64,000 nucleotides of DNA from Linderina pennispora (taxonomy: Eukaryota; Kickxellomycota; Kickxellomycetes; Kickxellales; Kickxellaceae): NCBI RefSeq assembly GCF_002104995.1, contig NW_024468256.1, forward strand, positions 392,001-456,000, written 5' to 3'. The translations under genes and the position numbers were made by a program. Of this stretch, positions 41,747-52,536 are shown piece by piece. The notes beneath the pieces were generated by a model. It was not told where the DNA came from, made no database searches, and saw only the letters and a program-made list of their open reading frames with translations. The stretch's first letter is position 1. Every line of letters begins with the position of its first letter.

Positions 41747-42148
41747 CTATTTCGACTTGGGGCGCTTCTTGTTCATCATGGCCAAAGTGCCAGTCTGCTT
41801 CTTTGCGACCTCGGCGTCGTCGGCGAACGAAATGTTGGTCGAGCCATCAAATCCCTGGAACTTCTTCTGGAACGATGACAGATAACCGCCCTCGTCCTCG
41901 ATCTGCAGCTCAGCCTGCGGGTTCCACAGCGGGTGGCTGCGGGTGTCCTTTGTGATCTTCACCTGGTCGCGCGGTGCCGACGACCGCACCATGAACGAGG
42001 AGCCGTCACTCAGCACGACCTGTGTCGTGAACTGTTCGGGGTGCCGCGCAAATTGCACCACCTGCTGCTCCCAGTTGGCTGGCCGTGGCTTCCATGCCCG
42101 CGCCAGCGTGCTCTTGACTGTCTTTAGTGCTGTGAATGTCGTCCGCAT
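41747..42148 (-). CDS. Mitochondrial large ribosomal subunit protein bL31m
   Basis: Component of the mitochondrial 54S subunit. 133 residues from the ATG at 42146-42148. A basic presequence (MRTTFTALKTVKSTLARAWK) is followed by the bL31-type core (TQVVLSDGSSFMVRSSAPRD, VKITKDTRSHPLWNP) and a C-terminal extension ending NKKRPKSK. The zinc-binding cysteines of some bacterial L31 forms are absent, as in fungal mitochondrial homologues. It ends 44 nt from the EME1 stop (convergent). Confidence 0.87.
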   Translation of the reverse strand: MRTTFTALKTVKSTLARAWKPRPANWEQQVVQFARHPEQFTTQVVLSDGSSFMVRSSAPRDQVKITKDTRSHPLWNPQAELQIEDEGGYLSSFQKKFQGFDGSTNISFADDAEVAKKQTGTLAMMNKKRPKSK

Positions 42149-42494
42149 TTCGAGGCTGTTTTCTATTGCTCTCAATAGACGGTAAATGAGAATGAAAAAA
42201 GCAGAGGCAAAGGTGGAATCTAGGAGCAGGAAGAAGAAACAGGGTCTGCCAATTGGAGCCTTCGCTCTGCCTCAGCAAGCACAGCCTTTGCGATAATAAA
42301 AAAAAAGAGCCAGCTCGGCTTTTTAACTCGATCCCCTTCGCTCGACTCGCCTTGGCAGAGACTGGTGAGCCGTTCCTGTTTTGAGAATACCGCCATAGAG
42401 CAAACCGCCGCTCCTTGTTTTCGTCATTTCACCTGTGCTTTACTCTGCCCTACACTGTACATTTTGTATTCTAAGCCCTGTTCCTTCTGCATAA
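42149..42494. promoter_or_regulatory. Divergent promoter region bL31m / DUF1746 gene
   Basis: 346 nt between two head-to-head genes, with CT-rich leaders on both sides and an A-run near 42297-42306. No gene seen. Confidence 0.45.
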
Positions 42495-43523
42495 ATGAGT
42501 GCTCCGAACAGTCCCAATCAGTACATACCGCTGGGCGAGCGTGCCAGCAGCGTGCTGCCACACCCACAATTAGCAGAGCGCAGTCCAGTCGCCACACCAC
42601 AACCAACCGACCGCAACCTAGAGGAACCCGACGGGGTGGACGACGCCATGGATAGGGATGGCGGCAGTGACGATGACAATGACAGTGACTACGTAGACGA
42701 GGAGGCCATGCTGGAGGAGGCTGCCGAGACCCTGGGGTTTCGGGTAGCGGTGCGGCGACACTCGCAGCAGGACCTGCTAGACATGGCCGACTTTCTCCTG
42801 ACCTTCATATACCTGTACACATTCCTGGTGGACAAGAGCATAGTGAATGCAATGGTCCGCTACGTAGCATCAATTACCGCGATGTATCCGCGAACAAACT
42901 ACGGGGTCGGGGTTGCCTTGAGCGTGATGGCGCTTGCCAACTCGCTGAGCATTGCGCGGCACATAAGCATGGGCTTGTCACAGCACGGGTTTGATGCGAC
43001 TGGCGCGTTGGTGGACTTTATCGGATGCAGTAGCCCACACCTGGTGCTGGTACTGCTGGTAGATTTGTTTGCGCTATTTATCGAGTTTGTGCGCGTTTTT
43101 GCGTACTCGCCCATGCACTTTGCCAAGGCACGGACAGCAAGAGTTTTAGCACTGATTCTGGCGGCTGAGAGGGCTGACGACATCGTCAGTGCATTGGCAG
43201 AACAGATTGGCGAGGGCAGCGGGTCGGACACTGCGACACCAGAGCAGATGGCTGCAGCGACGGGGAATGAGGACGATCAGGTCGTGCTCAGCATCGATTC
43301 TGGGAGCCCACCGCAGCAAGGCGATTCTATATCCAGCCCGTCTGCGCTAGTGTTTACTGTCTTTGCTGTTTCGAGAGCCTCGATAGCTGCCTGTGTACGA
43401 CTTGACAGCGAATTGAGACGCAGGTTTGCTGAGGCATCTCAGCAGGAGGACCCGCCAGAAGACAGCCCGTCCACGGTAGCAGGTATAACAGTGACTACAC
43501 GGGAGCGAGCTAGTAGCTCTTGA
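42495..43523 (+). CDS. DUF1746 / Dsc4-like membrane protein
   Basis: Probable subunit of the Golgi Dsc E3 ubiquitin ligase complex. 342 residues, unbroken. An acidic disordered N-terminus (DRDGGSDDDNDSDYVDEE) leads into the segment that resembles DUF1746: QQDLLDMADFLLTFIYLYTF followed by LVDKSIVNAMVRYVASI. Further hydrophobic spans follow (VGVALSVMALANSLSIA, HLVLVLLVDLFALFIEFV), so perhaps four membrane segments. The C-terminal tail is Ser/Glu-rich. In fission yeast and Aspergillus the Dsc complex activates SREBP. The assignment rests on the N-terminal hydrophobic pattern only and is tentative; it could instead be an unrelated four-span protein. Confidence 0.5.
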   Translation: MSAPNSPNQYIPLGERASSVLPHPQLAERSPVATPQPTDRNLEEPDGVDDAMDRDGGSDDDNDSDYVDEEAMLEEAAETLGFRVAVRRHSQQDLLDMADFLLTFIYLYTFLVDKSIVNAMVRYVASITAMYPRTNYGVGVALSVMALANSLSIARHISMGLSQHGFDATGALVDFIGCSSPHLVLVLLVDLFALFIEFVRVFAYSPMHFAKARTARVLALILAAERADDIVSALAEQIGEGSGSDTATPEQMAAATGNEDDQVVLSIDSGSPPQQGDSISSPSALVFTVFAVSRASIAACVRLDSELRRRFAEASQQEDPPEDSPSTVAGITVTTRERASSS

Positions 43524-43616
43524 CTTCATGTTTAGAGTTGATACAAAAAATAATGGCGACAATGAGCCATGCTTGGCATGTAGCTTGAGAGAGTACCTGA
43601 AACGACGGAATGTGGT

Positions 43617-45164
43617 TTACTCGATCTCCTTCCAGCCCTTGATCTCAGAGAGCAAAACCGCATTTCCAAGTGCGAATTTCCCCTTCATAGCTGAAGCCAC
43701 GTGGCACTCGTATGCGGGTGGTTTCGTTGAACTCTGTGTAGAGCACCAACTTCGGGTTGCTGTCTGCCTTATCTTTAGGCATTGCCTTTGAATATTCCTC
43801 AGCATTGCGCACCTTGGCCACTCATTTTGCCGACTGCCATGGAGTAGAGTGCGGATTCAGTGAGCTTGCAAACACAAGAACTGGCGGTTCTGCCTTGCCA
43901 TTGGTGAAGTCCTGGATGCTGTCATAAGGCGAGTACTTGAGTGATAATTTAACGGAATTTGGCAACGTGCTCAAGAGCTGTGTGGACTACATATTCCTGT
44001 AGGTGGGTCGAAAGCCCCATATGCAGAATGCCCTTGTTCTTTAGGTCGGGCGTGTTGCTGAGATGGTGCAAACCACATAGGCCACCAAACGGCACCTCCA
44101 TTTCGGGCCACGTTGCTGCCTCTATCACAAATAAACAGCTTTGCCAGTCCATTGCCTCTAGCTAAGACAGCCAAATAGTCCTCAAGCCCTATGATCCGCC
44201 GCAGCCACATCCCTTGCAGCTCGGTGGTCTCCTCCCAGTTTTCCCGCGACGGCCTGTTCGCAGGTGCTGGCCATGGGTTGGTGTGAGAGTACACTCCAGA
44301 AAGAGGGGTGGCCGCATGTTCCGCAGGGGTGCAGGCCATGAGCCAGAGTCTGTTGTCGTGATGCACGACGTAATATGTACGGTGCTGATCAGCCAATATC
44401 AGCAAGGTAATTGCTTGCTTTCGGGTTTCCTTGTCAGCCGACCAGTAGTCAAAGTCCAACTGGATGAGGTATTCCTCTGACTGCTCGGCCTTGTTGACAT
44501 ACAAAGTAAGAATGCTTGGAAATGACCACATTTGACAGGTGCTCGTCGCCAAATCTGTGCATCTTGAGCTGCTGGATCTTCCTGCCAAAGTCGACAGTGA
44601 CGTACAAAATGACACCGGTGTTGTTGGGCATAAAGCTGTAGACGTCGGGAAGACCTAGCCCAGCCGAAACCAGCTGGCTGTTCTCATCAGCCTTGAACAG
44701 GGCTAGCAGGTGCTGGCTTTTGTTACGCTTCGTAAACGTACCCTTACCCACGACAGCCAGCCAGGAGTCATCAGGGGCTACTTGCATCTCATTTGACATG
44801 ATGCTTTGGAGAGAGAAAATGGCGCTGATAGCGGTCAACTCCTCCACTGCACCCCCCTTGGCACTCCAGAAACACCTGGTGACATCATCTGGCCCGGTGC
44901 CAATGTAGTATGTGCAGTTGGGGCTGTATGCAATAGTGCCTTCGTGCTCCTCTACATACGGACCCGCAGCTTCTTGACTTCATTGGCTAGTTTCGTTGAC
45001 TGGCTCAGCAAATTCCGCATGACCCTTGCAAGGTGTTTGTTCTCTTCCTGGAAGTACTTGCGGAGTTGGACACTGCGCTCAGTACTGTGCTAGCTACCGA
45101 TGGTTGGGGTCTTTGGTTCCACCGGAGGGGCAATGAAAGAGCTCTTGGCCAACCTTTTAGACAT
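43617..45164 (-). CDS. Orphan protein with N-terminal coiled coil and beta-rich body
   Basis: I do not recognise this gene. The ATG at 45162-45164 opens MSKRLAKSSFIAPPVEPKTPTIG. A likely coiled coil follows (LRKYFQEENKHLARVMRNLL, SQSTKLANEVKKLR). Then comes a long beta-rich region (SWLAVVGKGTFTKRNKSQHLLALFKAD, VYSFMPNNTGVILYVTVDFG, YLIQLDFDYWSADKETRKQ). Later pieces include WPAPANRPSRENWEETTELQ and ILHMGLSTHLQEYVVHTALE, and it ends FALGNAVLLSEIKGWKEIE at 43617. At least five frame breaks interrupt it, similar to other genes here. Length is roughly 500 residues. The beta pattern might be a propeller-like or immunoglobulin-like fold, but this is a guess. Divergent from FCF1. Confidence 0.5.
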
Positions 45165-45714
45165 TGGACAAGTAGACTGAAGATGAAATAAACAGGGGGT
45201 TGTCGAAAGAGAAAAGGATGACGAATCCCTGCCAGATCTGCCTGGGACATGCATGCATGTCGATACAGGCTTTTTATGAGGGGATGCAGGTGTTTCAGGG
45301 GTGTTAAAGATGTAGCAAAAGCTGGTTTTGCTAAATGAGTATGTCGCATTCACGCGCAGGGTGCTAATGATTGCATACAGATACATGCTATACCTCATGT
45401 GCATCTTGGTGCCACAGCAGATATATTCCTGTCTGTGGATGTAACTGCCCTCATCAATGCTCGATGCAACCAAAGTGTACTGTTTATAGAGCAGTGTCAC
45501 AACTTGCAAGCAAGAACGCATCCTCTGCTCAGTAATCTGTGCTGCGCATTGTGTCTGAGCGGCAGGTGTTGATCGCCTGATCACAATCTATTGATCTGGA
45601 GAAAGGGCAAAATTCTTGACACAATTTTTTTCGGCTCTACGCGATCTCTTGTTAGCTGCGTCCTTTCCTTCTGTACTCTCAATTCCACCAATTCACACAT
45701 ACACATAACTAGCC
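45165..45714. other. Divergent region upstream of FCF1
   Basis: 550 nt between the orphan gene (minus) and FCF1 (plus). A minus-strand frame (45090-45584) runs through it without family resemblance. CT-rich leader sequence precedes FCF1. No other gene is supported. Confidence 0.4.
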
Positions 45715-46314
45715 ATGGGTAAAGCCAAACGCACACGCAAGTTCGCTGAGGTCAAGCGGATGATCAACCCGAAGGATATGCGTCTGAAGCAGAACCAGAA
45801 GAAGAAGGAGGAGGTGAAGAAGAAGGAAGAGGAGAAGCAGATCAACCACGTGCAGCGCGAGGCGTCAAACATGTTCTTCAAGTACAACACTGCGCTCGGA
45901 CCACCGTACCACGTAATTGTGGATACCAATTTCATAAACTTTTCGTTGCAGAACAAGCTGGAGCTGGTGCGCGGCATGATGGACTGTCTGTACGCCAAGT
46001 GCATCCCGTGCATAACAGACTGCGTGCTGGCGGAGCTGGAGAAGCTGGGCCCCAAATACCGCATTGCACTCCGGGTGGCCAGGGATCCGCGGTTTGAGCG
46101 GCTGCCGTGCACACACAAGGGTACGTACGCTGACGACTGCATCGTGCAGCGCGTCAATCAGCACCGGTGCTATATTGTGGCAACTTGCGACAAGGATTTG
46201 AAGCGCAGGATCAGAAAGATTCCTGGCGTGCCCATCATGTTTATTGTCAATCACAAGTATACTATCGAGCGACTGCCGGACGCGTACGGGGCACCCAAGC
46301 CGACGGGCAAGTGA
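45715..46314 (+). CDS. FCF1: FCF1/Utp24 rRNA-processing PIN-domain endonuclease
   Basis: Essential nucleolar endonuclease of the small-subunit processome that cleaves pre-rRNA at early sites. 199 residues, intact and intronless. A lysine-rich N-terminus ([34 protein letters not shown]) is followed by the PIN domain with conserved acidic residues: [34 protein letters not shown] and [13 protein letters not shown]. It ends with the family tail [20 protein letters not shown]. Conservation is very high over the whole length. Confidence 0.98.
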   Translation: MGKAKRTRKFAEVKRMINPKDMRLKQNQKKKEEVKKKEEEKQINHVQREASNMFFKYNTALGPPYHVIVDTNFINFSLQNKLELVRGMMDCLYAKCIPCITDCVLAELEKLGPKYRIALRVARDPRFERLPCTHKGTYADDCIVQRVNQHRCYIVATCDKDLKRRIRKIPGVPIMFIVNHKYTIERLPDAYGAPKPTGK

Positions 46315-46656
46315 GCAAGCGCAGCTGTTCCGGCGATGCACGGCGATATCGGAGTGATTCGCCAGGGGCGTCGACAGGAGTGCGTCTGGGGAAGCCACGG
46401 TGATCTTTTGCATGTAAATGGCAGGTTTATTTTTAACGTCGTGTTTGTTTACAAATTTGCCGAAAGGAACTGAGAAGATGGATGGGGACTTGTTTCACTG
46501 ACGCAAATACGGAAGGAAAGAAAAGTGAGGATATGTGAGAACTATTAGCTTACAAAACGCGAACAAGACGTGGAATGTCAGATGTGAGGGGATGAAAAGA
46601 AAAATAGAATGGAGGGGATGTAGAAGAAAAGGGGCAGGACGTGGGAGGCCGCAACA

Positions 46657-47733
46657 CTAGTGCATGAAATTTTGGTACGGCTGCTGAGCTGGCATTGTGC
46701 TCTGGTATTGCTGGAAGCATCCGACGTGGAGGCCCAATTGTTCTGTGGGCGGGGCAGACAGCGGAACTGCCAGGTCGTGTTCGCCAAGACCGATGCCGTG
46801 GATGGGTGCCGGCATCGCGGGGAATGCAGGCACAAAGGGCGGCGAAATCGGAGTGAGCAGGGATGTCTGCATCAGGCTCATGGGGCTGGGCTCTGCATAA
46901 AATGGCATGGTGGTGTTGGGCTTGACCAGCAGCAATTGGTCGACGCCCACCATTGTTGACATGGAGGCAGGTGAGCTCTCGGGCGATGCCGATGAGAGCG
47001 TCAGCAGTGCTGACGAGGACAGCGAGCGGCTTGCCGGGGGCAGGAAATCCTGGCTGGGCAGGAGCGGCAGCCCGGCCACCGATGCCGTCAAGGGCATGGG
47101 TGTTTCAGAGAAGGACGAAAGCGGGGACCATAGTGGGGGTGCCGGTGTCGGATTGTCGGCGTTTTGCTGCTGGTGGTGGTGGTTGAGCATCAGCACCATC
47201 ATCGGCTGCAGCTCGCTGCTGCAAGCTTCCGGAAACTGCGCGTCTGCAGAGACATTTAGGGCGGCCAGGGGCGAGGCAGTCACCGACTCACTGGCAACCC
47301 GCCGGCGCAAAGCCAACGGTGGGCTCGGTGACAAGGAATCGTCGCGGATGCGATTCTGAGGCACAGTGGCCGGTGAGTGATGGCTCTCGGACTCGTCCTG
47401 CTGAGAGTCGGACTCGGATGCCTGGATGGCCTTTGTGTGGACCTTCAGATGGCGCTTGAGATTGCTGCGAACCGAGAACCGCTTGCCGCAGTTGGGGAAG
47501 TAGCACATGTGTGGGCGCTCGCCTGTATGTGTGTACTTGTGGCAGGCCAGCGACGATGGCCGAGTGAACTTTTTCTCGCATAGCGGACACATATACTTGC
47601 GCTCCTTGAGTGTGGTGCGCTTAGTGGCCATCTGCTTCCTCGGCCGCGGCACTGGTACCGCAGCTGCCAGAGACGTGACCTCGCTGCCGGCAGCAGGTAC
47701 GTGTGTAGAGAGAGCAAATGTGTGGGTAGACAT
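46657..47733 (-). CDS. C2H2 zinc-finger transcription factor (two tandem fingers)
   Basis: 358 residues, intact. Two fingers lie at about residues 47-69 (CPLCEKKFTRPSSLACHKYTH) and 77-99 (CYFPNCGKRFSVRSNLKRHLK), joined by the classical TGERPH linker. A basic patch precedes them (RPRKQMATKRTTLKERK). The rest is disordered Ser/Pro/Met-rich sequence, probably an activation region. The two-finger layout, C-x2-C then C-x4-C, is common in fungal regulators of stress and development. An exceptionally long gene-free stretch (3.6 kb) lies upstream, consistent with complex regulation. Target genes unknown. Confidence 0.85.
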   Translation of the reverse strand: MSTHTFALSTHVPAAGSEVTSLAAAVPVPRPRKQMATKRTTLKERKYMCPLCEKKFTRPSSLACHKYTHTGERPHMCYFPNCGKRFSVRSNLKRHLKVHTKAIQASESDSQQDESESHHSPATVPQNRIRDDSLSPSPPLALRRRVASESVTASPLAALNVSADAQFPEACSSELQPMMVLMLNHHHQQQNADNPTPAPPLWSPLSSFSETPMPLTASVAGLPLLPSQDFLPPASRSLSSSALLTLSSASPESSPASMSTMVGVDQLLLVKPNTTMPFYAEPSPMSLMQTSLLTPISPPFVPAFPAMPAPIHGIGLGEHDLAVPLSAPPTEQLGLHVGCFQQYQSTMPAQQPYQNFMH

Positions 47734-50700
47734 TATGTGTGAAAAGTGCAGGGGTCTGAAAGAGCAAGCGGGAGGGGAAAGAGTGAGGAAATATCGTATG
47801 AGTAAGGAAATAGAAGAAAAGAATACAGATATGCCGTAAATCTATATGCCGTGTTGGCGCCAGCAAGTCAGGGTTATAAAAATATGTGGTGTGCTCTGGA
47901 AGGCTGGCAGGTCTACAAAGGAGAGATCGCTAGAAAGAATTAGGTTGAGAAATATGCCAATGCGGAATGCATTCGTAGTCTGCAGAGGTAGACCGCAGAG
48001 AATGGGGGAAAGGGCTTTTTCAAGGTTCCCTTTACATGCAGGAAGCTGAGGCCCTTCGTCAAAGTGCAAGGCCGTGGAATAAACGTACAAAGAAATCGAG
48101 AGCCGCTAGGGATGTGGAGGAGAATTCACTGTGAATGAGCGTGCGGCTGTTGATTGTTTGCGCCAAAAAGGATGCCAAATAAAAATCAGAATGGTATGAA
48201 TAACAGAGCTCGGAAAGGTGTGTGAGCTTGCTTGGGGATGTGTTAAAGCAGAAGAGACTGGGTGGAATTGTGTAGAAGAGAATTCGGGACGGCCAGCCCT
48301 AGGATCCTTATATATGGCCCGCGTTTCCGGACAGGGGAGAGGGGGTGGGTTCGTCTAGGTCTCAGCGGCCCGAGCAGCCCAGCATCTCTTAGCACACAAA
48401 ACAACGCACCGCACACGCGAATAGGAAGGCAGACCAGCATATCGAATTGCCTTGCCCATTTTTCGCCGGGCCGCTGATACCTGCTATTGGCGAGCAATCC
48501 CAGTGCGTGCCGTATGTTAATCCTTTTTCACTCGCCATTCTTTCTCCGTTACGAGCATGCGTAGCTTTTTCTGCCGATGTTCGCCCTGGTCTTTGATTTC
48601 CCCTGGCTGTAGAATTGATTGTCCTACCCCCTCAGCCAGTAGTGCACGCGAAGAAAAGATAAAAATGGCTACAAACAGCAAGGGCCGGCGCTTTCTTCCT
48701 TTCAGGTTACATGCGGGTTTCTGGTAATGGCGCTCTGCCGCCGAGGGGCAACGAGTCAGTTCTAAAAGGGCGCTATAAAAAGAATCCATGAATCAAAATA
48801 GCCAGCGCATGCTCTGGCTGTGGGGAATGAGTCCCGAGCGCCTCGGACCATGGCCATTGGCAAAAAAGCACTGCAGTCCGTGCCCTTTAATTGCGCTCAT
48901 TAGCAGGCAAACAATGGCCAGCCAGGTACTATTGTATCTCTTCGGAGATTCAAAGTGTGAGGGGTGGGAATAGGGGACCTCTTGATGGGGAGGATGACCA
49001 CAAGACACTGTCCATGTACATGCTGTGTTCTGCATGTCTCTACATCCTCTCTGCACCCCACCCCCACTCTGATGCAGCTGCCACCACCCGCTGGCTCGAG
49101 GGAAGTAGCAGGGGGCGGAACTGTGAAACAAGGGCTGCCTGCCCAAAAGGTGTAAGCATGCAGCTGCAGTGTCGCCGTAAATTGCACTCTTTTTGCCTCT
49201 TGCCTCCAACACACATACGTCGAAGGTGTTGTAAATCCCCTTGACGCTCCCCTGTCATGTCCGCCCGTGCATATCCTCTTTCCCTTCCGGGTCATCCGAG
49301 GGCCTCGTAGCCTGTCGTGATGATGAAACAGATGGGGTCGATGGTTGGATAGGAATCCTCAGCAGGGGGTCTACAGCAGCAAAAAAAAGTCAGCATGCAT
49401 CTCTCTTGACAAGTGCCCATCCTCTGCAGTTTGCATGCAGTTGGCGCGTACGATGCCCAAGTGGTATTTTTGGCTGAATGGCCACAACAAAATCACGACA
49501 CCTCCTAACAGACAAATGCCGGGATGATGCGGGGGTGAGCATCGCTCGCCAATCGCAGCGCAAAGCCGGCTCGCTACATGTTTGGTTCGCCTTTGTTGCC
49601 AATGCAAATCTGGAAGTGTCCATTGGGGCTGCTTGGTTGACTCTGGACAACGACGCTGTACCGTGACCCATCTGACCGTACATGTGCGGCAATGCCATGC
49701 ATCTATGGTGCCATACATGTTACAACGCGCCGAAACCGGTTATAAAATGGACCGTGTTTCAGCTGTTTACAGACTTCTGGCATGCAGCGCAGTACCCAGG
49801 AGAAACCACAACACGCGTCTGGAACGGGCAATAACGTCGCTAGAAGAATGGGCTGATGACAAACCGAGCAATACCTTGGACGAAAAAGGAAAATGTGCAA
49901 AAAGTCAAGGTTGCCCAGACGGCCCCTCCCCTCTGTCCACTATTCCAAATGGGGAAAGATTGCATACCCACTTCTGGATAGCCTCCCGTACATCGCTTGT
50001 TTAGCTCAGTGCAATACCCTCATCTAGACATCTGCAATTGGCACCCTGGTCCATATATCACTATCGGCACACACATTGCGTATGATGTACATGTCCGTAT
50101 TATTGACTAGTGATGTGGTACAAGACCAGTCGCTGTTAAAAATGGTAGGAGCCTATCAGAATATTGGCGCGGGTCGGTTCTCCTTGTCTCCCCGACGCTC
50201 TTGCGGCCGAGATAGCCCGCCGTACAGCACAGAGGCGCAAAAATGAGCGACATTGATTGCCGGGCCAAGCCTCTAAATAAACCACACTGTCGTGTCAAGA
50301 GACCGCAATCCTCCTCACTACGCAGTTTGTGCAACAGGATCGCGCTTGTTTTATTTCTTTTGGAGCCAACGAGGATCACAACAAATGCTGATGAATGCCT
50401 CTAAAGCCATCCCTGTGTCTAAAATACAGTCCTCAGCCCTCGCTCTCCACAAATAGCAATGGCAGGCAATAGGGGATGCACGTCGGTTGAGATAACGTGC
50501 TATTAATAGTGGAATCCTGAGCGGAGAGGCTGCCTTTATTGCCCGGGTGCTCTTCCCGCTCGCCTTCCGATTTTCAGTACATCATTTCCTCACCCAACCA
50601 GCCCCTCATACCAAGGTCTCTTTGGAGTGATACAAATCAATGCAAAGCCTCAGACATGATGCATGCTGTGGCCACAGCATGCACGGTGTGTGGTTTTGGG

Positions 50701-51319
50701 GGATACGCACAATGTCAGTAAGGCGCAACAGCAGGTTTGTGCCTCGAAGGTGCTTGCTGGACGATCCCATCGTCGGCCCAGTGAATCCAACGGGGCTTAA
50801 ATCTAATAAATGGCGATTCGGCCCAGCGCCACAAGGGCGGCCTCCTCCCCTGATCTGCCGTGAACGGTCGCATGGGCGGTAGGCGAGACTCTCGGCACAC
50901 AAGGTGCATGCGCCTCAGTGTATGCGCAGTGACGATGCTATGAGAACACATTGCGCTTGGTTACAAGATGGAACGCGATAGCGTGTAGAGCCTGTGAGCC
51001 AATCGCTGCTAACGTGCGACCGTTCTCACCACTTCCACAGCCTCCTTCCCCAACTATTTTTATTTTCGACCTTGGCTACACAGCAGCGCCGTTGACAAAA
51101 GGACTACGAGCAGAGTCGGCAGCAGCAGCGGCCACCCCTCTTTCTCTTGTCGAATTACCGCACATCTATTTTCTTCTCACTGTCTATACTTCTCTCGCCC
51201 GCACTTATATTATAGCCATTATTGTCCGGACTTCCTGCCAAACCAAATAGAACAGACGCCCATTAGCAGTCACCGCGCAGTAGACGCTCAGAACTGGTTC
51301 TTCTCCACATACAAACACG
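47734..51319. other. 3.6-kb gene-poor interval between divergent C2H2 factor and mannosyltransferase
   Basis: I find no supported gene in this stretch; frames are below 140 codons and unlike known families. A minus-strand ATATATAAGG near 48306-48316 could be a TATA box for the transcription factor with a leader of about 570 nt. Plus-strand GTTATAAAATGG at 49739-49750 is another TATA-like site without an assignable gene. A 24-bp perfect palindrome is at 50660-50683. CT-rich leader sequence precedes the mannosyltransferase start. Confidence 0.45.
50660..50683. repeat. 24-bp perfect palindrome
   Basis: Each strand reads TGCATGCTGTGG followed by CCACAGCATGCA, with no spacer and no mismatch; the match ends exactly at both borders. 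It lies in gene-free DNA about 640 nt upstream of the mannosyltransferase gene. It could be a dimeric regulator site or a cruciform-forming sequence. Confidence 0.9.
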
Positions 51320-52536
51320 ATGATTAACCCTCGGCTAGTGCGCATGGTAGTGCTGGCGCTGGGCCTGACTGTGATGCTGGTCGGGTTCCGCTCCGTCTTC
51401 TACATGAGCCACCGCGCGTGGCAGCAGAAAATATCAGACGCCTGAGATCATGAAGCAGCACGGCCCGTGGTCAGGCGCTGACAACTGGGCTAAAGTCACT
51501 GACCGCACGGCCGAGCCGCCACCGGCACCCACAGGCAACAGCACGGCTAGGCGACAGCGAGCTTGCTGCGTGCCGGCCCTAGTTGCACTGGTGCGCAACT
51601 CGGAGCTGAACGGAATCCGCAACACAATCCGCCAGATCGACGACCGGTTCAACCGCAACTACGGGTACCCATACATTTTCCTTGAACGACGAGGACTTTA
51701 CTGACGAGTTCAAGCGGAAGGTGAAGGCAATCACAACCGCACCTGTGTACTTTGGCAAGGTGCCGTCGTCGCACTGGGGCCTGTCGCCGTACGTCGAGGA
51801 GCAAAAAGTCAAGGAGGCGCTCGAGTACAACAAGGACCGGTATCTCTACGGCGGCAGCTTCAGCTACCGCGAGATGTGCCGGTACCAGTCCGGATTCATC
51901 TACAAGCACCCGCTGCTGGCCAACCTCGACTACTACTGGCGGATCGAACCGGATGTCAGCTATTTCTGCGATCTTACCGTACGACCCGTTCAAGTTCATG
52001 CGCGACAACAAGAAGGTGTACGGGTTCACAATCACCCCGATGGAGAAGCGGCTCACTGTTGAGACCCTGTGGAACACGACACGCCAGTGGATGATTGAAA
52101 ACGAGCGCCTGCTACCCGAAAAGAGCCTGATCCACTGGGTGGTTAACGAGAAGGCAAAGTACACGCTCTGCCACTTCTGGTCTAACTTTGAGATTGTCGA
52201 CTTGTCGTTCTATCGCAGCGAGGCGTACGAGTCGTACTTTGAACACCTAGATAAGGCCGGCGGGTTCTTCTACTGAGCGCTGGGGAGATGCACCAGTGCA
52301 CTCGTTTGCTGCGTCTATGCTGCTGCGCAAAGAGCAAATGCATTGGTTTGAGGATATCGGCTACGCGCATCCTGGCTACACGCATTGCCCGAATAAGGCC
52401 GAGTTGGCGCAGCGCTGTGTCTGCGATGAAAACGACGAACTACATGTACCACTCGCTATGCAACCGCCGCTTTGGCGAGGTCAGCAATATCTGGAAGGAC
52501 CAGGCGTTGCGACTGGCACAAAACATTCTTGACTAG
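51320..52536 (+). CDS. GT15 alpha-1,2-mannosyltransferase (Kre2/Mnt1/Ktr family)
   Basis: Golgi type II membrane enzyme that extends N- and O-linked mannans using GDP-mannose. A cytoplasmic MINPRLVR and a transmembrane anchor (MVVLALGLTVMLVGFRSVFY) are followed by a stem and the catalytic domain: ALVALVRNSELNGIRNTIRQ, FNRNYGYPYIFL, the nucleotide- and metal-binding region DYYWRIEPDVSYFCDL, the YGFTITPMEKRLTVETLWN stretch, KAGGFFYERWGDAPVHS and a C-terminal segment with cysteines (HCPNKAELAQRC). About five single-base breaks (near 51440, 51686, 51975, 52275 and 52430) interrupt it, yet all conserved blocks are in order. About 400 residues, stop at 52534-52536. This is one of the highest break densities in the window, so pseudogenisation cannot be fully excluded. 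Confidence 0.9.
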
